From assembly GCA_023261605.1 (NCBI GenBank), contig JAHFOP010000052.1, positions 1 through 6,634 on the forward strand: 6,634 nucleotides of DNA, read 5' to 3'. The number at the start of each line of letters is the position of its first letter. Positions within the stretch are counted from its first letter, which is position 1. Of the stretch, positions 1 through 6,354 are shown piece after piece. Source of the stretch: Candidatus Moraniibacteriota bacterium. Lineage in GTDB: Bacteria; Patescibacteriota; Minisyncoccia; Moranbacterales; UBA2206. A program made the translations under genes and the position numbers. Under the pieces are notes generated by a model. The model was not told the DNA's origin. It was given only the letters and a program-made list of their open reading frames with translations, and searched no databases.

Positions 1-86
1 GAAAACGCGCTCCCGCCCCAAATAAGCGGAATGAAACTTCCGGCGTACGATCCGGCGATCATGCCAAAAAATACAAGTGTTTTCAT
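1..86 (-). CDS. Small membrane protein, N-terminal part (runs off the left edge)
   Basis: The ATG at 84-86 opens a frame that stays open to the window edge (28 codons plus two bases). The peptide begins MKTLVFFGMIAG and is strongly hydrophobic, with a G-x-x-x-G-x-x-x-G glycine zipper at residues 8, 12 and 16, then Pro20 and a Trp-Gly-Gly at 23-25. This looks like a first transmembrane helix that packs against another helix. The start lies four bases after the stop of the 55-residue membrane protein gene, so the two are probably co-translated. There is no Shine-Dalgarno sequence. The rest of the protein is outside the window and I cannot name a family. It could also be read as a signal-peptide-like start, but the zipper favours a small integral membrane protein. 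Confidence 0.6.
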   Translation of the reverse strand, partial: MKTLVFFGMIAGSYAGSFIPLIWGGSAF

Positions 87-90
87 AAAT

Positions 91-258
91 TTACCGCGCT
101 AAATAATTGCTCACGAAAAGACCAATGAAATACGGCCACAGCGCAATCGCCAAAACACCCTTCCAGAACGCCAAATGCAAAAAGCCTAGCGTGAACAGCC
201 AGCCGGCCGCCCAAGAAAACGCCGTAAAACCGTGTTGCTCAACTTTGATTTTTTCCAT
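91..258 (-). CDS. Small two-helix membrane protein, 55 residues, function unknown
   Basis: A complete short gene: ATG at 256-258, TAA at 91-93, and an in-frame stop just upstream, so this is the only possible ATG start. The protein opens with a short charged stretch (MEKIKVEQHG), followed by two hydrophobic, Trp- and Phe-rich segments at about residues 11-31 and 34-51, separated by a single Lys33 at a tight turn, and ends in NYLAR. It is a predicted two-pass membrane protein with no catalytic motif. It follows the 482-residue swivel-domain gene by 21 AT-rich bases and precedes another small membrane gene by four bases. Local GC is about 48% by hand count. I do not recognise a named family. 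Position alone does not show that it works with the swivel proteins; it may begin a separate functional group on the same transcript. Confidence 0.7.
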   Translation of the reverse strand: MEKIKVEQHGFTAFSWAAGWLFTLGFLHLAFWKGVLAIALWPYFIGLFVSNYLAR

Positions 259-279
259 ATACTTTTTTATTTAAATTAT

Positions 280-1728
280 TTAATTTTTCAAAATTTTCAC
301 TATTCCTTTATCAGCGTCCACTTCCACGAGATCCCCATCATGCAAAACTTGCGTAGCAATCTTGGTGCCGACGATGCAAGGCAATCCAAGTTCGCGGCAA
401 ACAATGGCCGCGTGACAAGTGATGCCTCCTTCGTTTGTGATGACAGCGCTGGCGATTTTCATGACTGGGACATAGTCCGGCAGAGTCATGCCAGTCACCA
501 GAATGTCGCCTCTTTTGACTTTTTTGAAAGCATCATCCACTCCGTTGCACACTTTCACCCTAGCACTCACTTTTCCCTTCGTCACTCCCGTGCCCTTGAA
601 TTCACTGATATTTCCTGGGTCTTGGCGCAACTCTTTTTCTCGGTAGTCAATCGCCGCTTCTCCTGTTAGCATTTTTGTTCCTCTTTTTGTGACCAAGACC
701 AATGTAGCTTTTTTTCTTTCCTCAATTTCTTTCCGGTCTATCTTTTTCCCGACCAAGATTTCCTTCATCTCGCAATGATTGAACAATTCACGCTCATCCT
801 CTTGGATGCCAGCTCTCTTGGCAATTTCGATCGATATCAGATTGAAAGCAAAAACGGTCCTCATCTGCATCTCTTTGCGCAAGTCATGGAAATAGGTGAA
901 TCTGTCGAAAATTTCCAGCAGTTCTTTGATATTTTTCCCCAGGCCATATTTGGCCAGAATCTTTTTCCTTTTTGCTCTGATCATTTTTGGTCGCCCGTCG
1001 ATCTCGGCAATAATTTTTTCTAAATTTTTTTTCTTGGCATATTTTTTGATTTCAGCCGCATAATATTCCTCACTTCTCGGAGTCAGATTTTCCCACCCCA
1101 AGCAGACCCACCAGAACTTGTCATGCAATTTTTCAATGTCCTTTTTTCCAGCTTTACCTCGGAGAGCAATTTTCGCGATCGATCTTTCCTCGTCAGCCAC
1201 GAAAGTCGTATAGATCGGATCGGATAATTCACGGAAAACGTCCAGAAACTCCTGCTCGCCTATTTTCATCTCTTTAGCGTCCACTTCTTTCTTAATTTTT
1301 CCTTGCAGAAAATTATTGAAATATATGTCAAAAACATCTAGGTCTAAATTGGTCAGGCCATTGGCCAGCGCAGCTTCTTTTTCCAAATAATCCAGCGCTC
1401 CAATCAATTCAGAATCATCCAATTTTTCCAAATCCATATTCCGAATATCTTCTGACGCTGAAATAGCGCGATTGGAGTATGATTTATATTTTTGATAATG
1501 AGCCTTGCGCGATTTCACACGGCTCAATTTTTTCAATAGAATTTCATTCCATTCGTCAGCTCCCCTGATTCCCCATCCAAAATAGGCCGCCTTCTCTTCG
1601 CAAGCGAACAGAAGATTGCAGAAATATTTCTTATTATGCTTCAGGGCAAATTTCTTATAGGACTCGAAAAAATCAATTCGATGCAATGGAACCGGTCCGC
1701 GGGCATAAATGTGCCATTTCTTGTTCAT
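280..1728 (-). CDS. PEP-utilising enzyme mobile (phosphohistidine swivel) domain protein, 482 residues
   Basis: The C-terminal part, about residues 377-482, is the swivelling phosphohistidine domain of the PEP synthase, pyruvate phosphate dikinase and enzyme I superfamily. It contains G407-D-I-L-V, M414-T-x-P-D-Y, then G434-G-I-T-C-H439-A-A-I-V and R-E-L-G-L-P-C-I-V-G-T; His439 is the predicted phosphorylated residue. Residues 1-375 are mostly charged and helical, starting MNKKWHIYARGPVP, with landmarks shared with its paralogues (K204-F-W-W207; I302-A-K-R305). There is no ATP-grasp domain and no PEP-binding TIM barrel, so alone it cannot be a full PEP synthase; a full-length enzyme has roughly 800 residues. 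The ATG at 1726-1728 is 18 bases after the preceding swivel gene. There is no Shine-Dalgarno sequence. Its swivel domain is closest to the partial gene at the right edge (about 52 of 75 residues identical). The substrate is unknown. Confidence 0.85.
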   Translation of the reverse strand: MNKKWHIYARGPVPLHRIDFFESYKKFALKHNKKYFCNLLFACEEKAAYFGWGIRGADEWNEILLKKLSRVKSRKAHYQKYKSYSNRAISASEDIRNMDLEKLDDSELIGALDYLEKEAALANGLTNLDLDVFDIYFNNFLQGKIKKEVDAKEMKIGEQEFLDVFRELSDPIYTTFVADEERSIAKIALRGKAGKKDIEKLHDKFWWVCLGWENLTPRSEEYYAAEIKKYAKKKNLEKIIAEIDGRPKMIRAKRKKILAKYGLGKNIKELLEIFDRFTYFHDLRKEMQMRTVFAFNLISIEIAKRAGIQEDERELFNHCEMKEILVGKKIDRKEIEERKKATLVLVTKRGTKMLTGEAAIDYREKELRQDPGNISEFKGTGVTKGKVSARVKVCNGVDDAFKKVKRGDILVTGMTLPDYVPVMKIASAVITNEGGITCHAAIVCRELGLPCIVGTKIATQVLHDGDLVEVDADKGIVKILKN

Positions 1729-1746
1729 ATTTGATATTCTGAATAA

Positions 1747-3255
1747 TTATTTTGACTTCAATATTTTTATCTCCCCAGTTCGCATATCCAACTCAACTTC
1801 ATCGCCGTCTTTCAAAATTTCCGTGGCGTTCTTGGTGCCGATGATGGCCGGTAAATTAAGTTCCCGAGAAACAATAGCCGCGTGGCAAGCTAATCCACCT
1901 TCATCCGCGATAATCGCCCTGGCTTTTCTCATAAGTGGCACGAATTCAACGCGTGTCATACTAGTCACCAAAATTTCCCCAGTTTTGAATTTTGCCTTGC
2001 TTGGATCGTGGATTATCTTCACTACTCCCGCTACTCTTGCAGATTTACCACGGCTAGCAACCATTCCCTTGATTTCTTTTGTTTTTTCAATATAGGTAGC
2101 TACATTCAACAATTCTCTAGCTTCTTGGCCATAAAAATAAGTTGATGGTTTCGATCTTTCATACATGGCGAAGGTTTCTTGACGACGCTTGGCAGAAACG
2201 TCCATTGACAAACTATGACCACTTTCCAATAGTTGCGCTATTTCTCCGTAATAATAAAACGAAAGATCTTCGAAACTAATCTCGAATCGCTCAGCTATTT
2301 TTTCTAAAAAGCAAAAAAGATAGTAGAGCTGTTTCATCATCTGCCGCTTTCTTTCGTCTAACCAAAAAATTGATTTCTGAGCAAATTCTATCTTTTTCAG
2401 ATCTGTCTCATCTAAAGATAATTTATTCAGCAATCTTCTTTTCCTCGTCTCGATAGCCTTAAAATTCTTCAACATACCACTCAGCTCTTTTTTGATGCCT
2501 ATAATTTTTTTATTGTTTATTTCATTTTCCGTCTCTTTAATGAGTTTTCCCGGTGAAATTATTATGGCTCTGCAAAAGTCACTTTTGATCCAAAAATATT
2601 TTTGAATATATTCAGCTATAAGTTGGGGCAAGCCTATATTTTCACGCTTCTTATTTTTGGCAACGCCAAGACAGATTTTCAAAAAATCTATCCTCTCTTG
2701 ATTCAGATCGGATTGCTTTTCTGGGTGAGCCAAGACACTTACCACCTCACGAGCATAGTCGATCTTCCAGCCATGTTTTTTCGCCAGCTCAGGAATGATT
2801 TTCACATCAATAACTTCGCCCTTATTTTCCATAAGAGCATTATACTGCCACCATTTTTTAGAAATCGTGATAGCTTCTTGAAAATATTGAGCCAACTCAT
2901 CATTGCTCGCACTCTCATTTTTTTGGAACCTATCCCAAACATTGTCTAACTTTTTTTCCAATTGCCGACTGTCTTTGATTATCCGCTCTATAGTTTTTCT
3001 ATTCTTCAAATAATCTCTATAGATCTTTTCGGCTATCCCCTGCACATATTTTTGATTGATAATCTGGGTGAAAGGGTCATCATTTCCAACAGCAAAATGA
3101 CAAAAGAGCGGACTATATGTCACCCCAGGCAAAAAATCTAAGTCTATCTGCGCATATTGCGTATAAGCCAAATCAACTGCAAAAATTGCTGCCCGAGCCC
3201 TTTGAACATCCCATTTTTCTTTTTTGATATATTCTACTAGTTGTTTTTTGTTCAT
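1747..3255 (-). CDS. PEP-utilising enzyme mobile (phosphohistidine swivel) domain protein, 502 residues
   Basis: The swivel domain covers about residues 395-502: G426-E-I-L-V-T-S-M-T, then D451-E-G-G-L-A-C-H458-A-A-I-V-S-R-E-L and L-P-A-I-I-G-T-K. His458 is the predicted phospho-acceptor. The N-terminal 390 residues are helical and charged and share with the 499-residue paralogue a P-E-K ... Q-E-R-x-x-x-L-K-I block (P178-E-K, Q186-E-R, L192-K-I), then K219-Y-F-W222 and I320-A-E-R323. In phosphotransferases built on this swivel the middle helical part usually binds the second substrate, so the low similarity there suggests a different target from the sister proteins; that is inference. ATP-grasp and PEP-barrel domains are absent. 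The ATG lies 14 bases after the HAD gene stop, and the gene ends in TAA 18 bases before the next paralogue. No Shine-Dalgarno sequence is visible. Confidence 0.85.
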   Translation of the reverse strand: MNKKQLVEYIKKEKWDVQRARAAIFAVDLAYTQYAQIDLDFLPGVTYSPLFCHFAVGNDDPFTQIINQKYVQGIAEKIYRDYLKNRKTIERIIKDSRQLEKKLDNVWDRFQKNESASNDELAQYFQEAITISKKWWQYNALMENKGEVIDVKIIPELAKKHGWKIDYAREVVSVLAHPEKQSDLNQERIDFLKICLGVAKNKKRENIGLPQLIAEYIQKYFWIKSDFCRAIIISPGKLIKETENEINNKKIIGIKKELSGMLKNFKAIETRKRRLLNKLSLDETDLKKIEFAQKSIFWLDERKRQMMKQLYYLFCFLEKIAERFEISFEDLSFYYYGEIAQLLESGHSLSMDVSAKRRQETFAMYERSKPSTYFYGQEARELLNVATYIEKTKEIKGMVASRGKSARVAGVVKIIHDPSKAKFKTGEILVTSMTRVEFVPLMRKARAIIADEGGLACHAAIVSRELNLPAIIGTKNATEILKDGDEVELDMRTGEIKILKSK

Positions 3256-3269
3256 TATTTATTGAATTA

Positions 3270-3869
3270 TCAGTTCTTTAGAATATTATTCAATTCATTT
3301 GCCAAATCAGCTACATTCTTGAAGATTATTATCTTCATCCCCAATGCTTCAGCTCCCTCGATTCTATCCGAACGATCATCTACGTAAATAGCTTCCTTGC
3401 CAGACACTCCAGCTTGATTAAGAGCATACTCAAATATTTCTTTATCCGGTTTGCGAATATGCAAGTAACTGGATAATGCCACAACATCAAAAATATTTCC
3501 CCATCCAAAAGTGTCAGAAAAATATTCGAACCACTCTTTTGGATTATTGGAAATAACTCCGATTTTATATTTGTCCTTCAATGTCTTTATGTAATCAAGT
3601 AATTCAACATTTTGGACAAAATTATCGAGGATAAGCTGTCTCAATTGTTTCAGCTTTAATTCACCCTTAAAATTTTTCTCCACTTCCTTGAAATACTCTT
3701 CTTCTGAAATATTGCCCAATGAAAAATCCTTCCAATATGAAAAATCATGCATAGCTCTATAGAGATCTCCATCGTCTATAGAATTCGTTTCTGCATATCT
3801 CTTGATGCCAAATATAGTTCCTTCTTTGACCAAGACATTTCCTGAATCGAAAAAAATTGCTTTTATCAT
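3270..3869 (-). CDS. HAD-superfamily (subfamily IA-like) hydrolase, probable phosphatase
   Basis: All four HAD motifs are present in a 199-residue protein. Motif I is I5-F-F-D8-S-G-N-V-L, with Asp8 as the nucleophile. Motif II is I103-G-V-I-S107-N-N. Motif III is R139-K140-P-D-K. Motif IV is Y162-V-D164-D165-R-S-D, followed by G-A-E-A-L-G-M. Residues 15-85 form the expected small helical C1 cap, and the length fits subfamily IA. The usual second Asp of motif I (D-x-D) is Gly10. The same D-x-G-N-V form occurs in E. coli YihX, an active sugar phosphatase, so activity is still plausible. The ATG at 3867-3869 follows the TAG of the 499-residue swivel gene by two bases, so translation is probably coupled. 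The gene ends with TGA followed directly by an in-frame TAA. It is flanked on both sides by swivel-domain genes, which suggests it dephosphorylates a related metabolite. The substrate is unknown. Confidence 0.88.
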   Translation of the reverse strand: MIKAIFFDSGNVLVKEGTIFGIKRYAETNSIDDGDLYRAMHDFSYWKDFSLGNISEEEYFKEVEKNFKGELKLKQLRQLILDNFVQNVELLDYIKTLKDKYKIGVISNNPKEWFEYFSDTFGWGNIFDVVALSSYLHIRKPDKEIFEYALNQAGVSGKEAIYVDDRSDRIEGAEALGMKIIIFKNVADLANELNNILKN

Positions 3870-3871
3870 TT

Positions 3872-5371
3872 CTAGTTTATGGCTCGTTTAATAATTTTTA
3901 TCACACCCGTTTTTGCATTCACTTCGATCAAATCATTGTCGTGGATTATTCTAGTTCCATTTTTTGTATCCATCACGCAAGGCACGCCCAATTCCCTCGA
4001 CACAATGGCTGCGTGCGATGACAATCCGCCTTGATCAGCAACTATGGCCACCGCTTTTTCCATAGCTACCACAAAATCAGGCGTGGTGAATTGCGCAACC
4101 AATATGTCGCCTTTCTTCACTTTCGAAATATCTTTCTTATCTAAACAAACTTTCGCTTTTCCACGGATAATTCCTCCCATGCAAGCAACTCTTCCTTTTA
4201 TTTCTTCCACTTTAACAGTATCAACAAAATAAATTTTTTCCAATTCTTTTATTTCCTCCGGATCAGTGATGAGTTTGGTTTTCGAATTGCGGACAATCAT
4301 AGCATAATCCTTATGACGCAAAGCCATTTCTTTCTTGTCGGGCAATGCCTTGCCTTCTAGTGCGCCAAACATTTCTTCATCCGTAATTTCCATAATTTCG
4401 TCCGGATTGAAATTGGCTCTTCTGGCAATTTCAAAATAGAGGAAGCTTGCTCCGAAATCAGCATTGAAAAAAGCTTCCACGCGCCTGTTACGCAGATATG
4501 AATGATGCTTGGCTTTTTTTATCAACTTTAAAAAGTCAGCCTTTGGCTTTATTTTTTTCAACGCTGATTTATATTCGTCTTCGACTTTTTTTTCTGAAGC
4601 GCTATAAAGCGTATCCTTGAATTTTACTCCACCGTCTATCTGTTTTTTTATCTCTTTTAACCGTTTAAGTATATCCTCAAATGAATATGGTTTGCTAGTA
4701 GCTAAGCCTCTGTTTATATAAGCATACCTATTTAGATGTTTTTCTATAGCGCTTTTACTTTTGTCTGAGAGTTTATTCAAAGCTTCTCCCTTCTTCAAAA
4801 AAACTTCTGCTATCTTAAGTAGTGCCATCCGTTCTTGACTCACTTCAGTTGCCTTTTCCGGATCAGTGAAAACAAGAACTAGCTTTCTAAAGTCTGAATC
4901 ACCAGAAGAGATATATTCCATCAGTTTCTTCTCAATAGCGCCCTCAAAATATTCATCCAGAGGATATTGCGCATACCAAGCGCACGCTAAACTTCTATAT
5001 TTATCCAATATATCAGTTAGGTATTTTTTCAACTCCGCATCACTTTTTTTGCGCCAATCAATTTTTTTCAACTTCAATCCTTTGCCATAAAGGAACTCGC
5101 ATTCCTTCAACTCTCTCCGACAATAACGTTCGAACCACCCATCATCCTTTTTTAGGTGATCGATAATTTCCTTCTCAAAACGGTTATACTCAGCCGCTTT
5201 CCAATACATCATATGATTCAGGAAGGTCCGGTTGCAAAGCACAGTATTGATCTCGGCCTTATTGGCTGCTTCCTTATTGAAGGAAGAATTGATCATAAAA
5301 CGAATAAAAATTGGGAGTTGGCTCGAAGGCTTAATACGCCACTTGCCGGAATGCATGACTGCTGATGACAT
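3872..5371 (-). CDS. PEP-utilising enzyme mobile (phosphohistidine swivel) domain protein, 499 residues
   Basis: The swivel domain covers about residues 388-499: G421-D-I-L-V-A-Q-F-T-T-P-D-F, then D447-Q-G-G-L-S-S-H453-A-A-I-V-S-R-E-L-G-V-P-C. His453 is the predicted phosphorylated residue. The Gly-Thr that follows in the other three copies is Asp468-Thr here. The N-terminal 385 residues are helical, with P171-E-K, Q179-E-R, L185-K-I, R215-Y-A-Y218 and I315-A-R-R318 aligning with the 502-residue paralogue; K10-W-R-I matches the K-W-H-I near the start of the 482-residue copy. No ATP-grasp or PEP-binding barrel is present. The ATG at 5369-5371 gives 499 residues; Met6 is an alternative that would still keep the K-W start. 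It begins 18 bases after the histidine phosphatase-like gene and ends in TAG two bases before the HAD gene. There is no Shine-Dalgarno sequence. Confidence 0.85.
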   Translation of the reverse strand: MSSAVMHSGKWRIKPSSQLPIFIRFMINSSFNKEAANKAEINTVLCNRTFLNHMMYWKAAEYNRFEKEIIDHLKKDDGWFERYCRRELKECEFLYGKGLKLKKIDWRKKSDAELKKYLTDILDKYRSLACAWYAQYPLDEYFEGAIEKKLMEYISSGDSDFRKLVLVFTDPEKATEVSQERMALLKIAEVFLKKGEALNKLSDKSKSAIEKHLNRYAYINRGLATSKPYSFEDILKRLKEIKKQIDGGVKFKDTLYSASEKKVEDEYKSALKKIKPKADFLKLIKKAKHHSYLRNRRVEAFFNADFGASFLYFEIARRANFNPDEIMEITDEEMFGALEGKALPDKKEMALRHKDYAMIVRNSKTKLITDPEEIKELEKIYFVDTVKVEEIKGRVACMGGIIRGKAKVCLDKKDISKVKKGDILVAQFTTPDFVVAMEKAVAIVADQGGLSSHAAIVSRELGVPCVMDTKNGTRIIHDNDLIEVNAKTGVIKIIKRAIN

Positions 5372-5389
5372 AGTTTTATACTTAAAAAA

Positions 5390-6331
5390 TTAATTGCTGT
5401 CTTGTTTTTTCCATTTCTTGTATTCATCAGCCAATGCTAAAAGTTTTTTCCTATCGATAAAAACGCTGCCTTCTGCCGGTCTATTATTTCCTTCGAACCT
5501 AACTGGTATTCTATCCGGCAAATTACTAGGATCCTTTATATCCAAATATATAGACTCATTTGTATTGATAAATCCGCCAAAGTCTTCACTTTCAAAATCA
5601 GAAATTGGCTGCTCCTTGCCATCTTCTCCTATCATTACGCCTGCTTTTTTCAATAATGATTCCATGAACATGCCGTGCGTGACCGTATTCAATAATGCAT
5701 CTTTTTCCAGCTTCTTGTCCTGTTTGTTTCTATACTCATTATATCGCCCCGCGACTTCAAATTCATGGTTCAGTTGCTGCGCTAAACCCATTGCCATCCG
5801 GGTTATGGCCGCATCATTTTCTTCCTGCAAAATATATCTGAACCCAACAATCTGATTCTTAGCTCTAATTGGCGCTATTTTTTCTTGATCAGGCAATTTC
5901 GTAACATCTACTTTTAATTTTCCATCCTCATCTCTTTCGGTTGATTCGCCCAATTCTTTTAAAGTAGCTTCATTAATCAAATCGGAAGCCTTACCAAAAG
6001 CTTTTTTCAAGTCCGAACCTAATATTGCATATTGAATATCTTCAACTTTTCGCGTCGCGTATTGTTTGCCAGTTAAATCTGATTTTATTCCACTTTTTTT
6101 CGAGATAAGATCACCCGTAACAAAAGTTCTCCCGCTTTTTTCATCACTAGTATATGATTTGACCATTTCTGCTTCAGCACCAATTCGCTCGCCTTTTTCA
6201 CTTGCGCTTTCCATGCCATCAGGCGAAATTTCTCCCGACGCCAATCTTTCAGCATGACGAGTGATCATAAATACATATTTTGGTACTTTTTCAAAAGTCG
6301 CTTCTTTATATCCGCCCTCCAAGCTATTCAT
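5390..6331 (-). CDS. Histidine phosphatase-superfamily-like protein, 313 residues
   Basis: Near the N-terminus V20-F-M-I-T-R-H26-A-E-R matches the R-H-G/A catalytic motif of the histidine phosphatase (phosphoglycerate mutase-like) superfamily; His26 would carry the phosphate. It is followed by G-E-I-S-P-D-G-M-E-S-A-S-E-K-G, a spacing typical of the family. T218-H219-G-M-F-M-E-S-L-L matches the second catalytic His motif near the C-terminal end of the fold, and A-T-R-K-V-E-D around residues 92-98 may supply the other phosphate-binding Arg. At 313 residues it is longer than simple members (about 200), with a charged insertion between the motifs and an Asn/Asp/Lys-rich tail. I chose the ATG at 6329-6331. 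A TTG at 6356-6358 would give 322 residues and overlap the upstream TGA by four bases, but it lies before the start site predicted from the extended -10. The gene ends in TAA 18 bases before the next swivel gene. The substrate (sugar phosphate, nucleotide or phosphoprotein) cannot be told. Confidence 0.72.
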   Translation of the reverse strand: MNSLEGGYKEATFEKVPKYVFMITRHAERLASGEISPDGMESASEKGERIGAEAEMVKSYTSDEKSGRTFVTGDLISKKSGIKSDLTGKQYATRKVEDIQYAILGSDLKKAFGKASDLINEATLKELGESTERDEDGKLKVDVTKLPDQEKIAPIRAKNQIVGFRYILQEENDAAITRMAMGLAQQLNHEFEVAGRYNEYRNKQDKKLEKDALLNTVTHGMFMESLLKKAGVMIGEDGKEQPISDFESEDFGGFINTNESIYLDIKDPSNLPDRIPVRFEGNNRPAEGSVFIDRKKLLALADEYKKWKKQDSN

Positions 6332-6354
6332 ATTTTTATGATTAGTGTTTATGC

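Noticed and set aside
259..290. AT-rich near-palindrome between the 482-residue gene and the small membrane gene.
   Set aside because: There is no GC-containing stem, so it does not qualify as an intrinsic terminator; it reads as an ordinary AT-rich spacer.
3270..3275. TGA read as glycine (code 25), as in some CPR lineages.
   Set aside because: TGA occurs only at the ends of two genes, one of them directly followed by TAA, while glycines in all genes use GGN codons. The standard bacterial code explains the window.
3261..3294. Inverted repeat ATTGAAT / ATTCAAT around the junction of the HAD gene and the 502-residue swivel gene.
   Set aside because: Seven A/T-rich base pairs with a 20-base loop and no T-run; too weak for a terminator and mostly within coding sequence.
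5372..5403. Possible promoter before the 499-residue swivel gene: minus-strand TATAAA (5375-5380) with AAGACA 17 bases upstream.
   Set aside because: The -35 matches at only four of six positions, and the predicted transcription start would fall just inside the gene after its first ATG. In such AT-rich DNA this is likely chance.
232..6257. Plus-strand open frames opposite the genes, for example at 5394-5855 and 1709-2095.
   Set aside because: They are antisense to well-supported genes, show no recognisable domain, and have the Phe/Ser/Leu-rich composition expected of reverse-complement reading.
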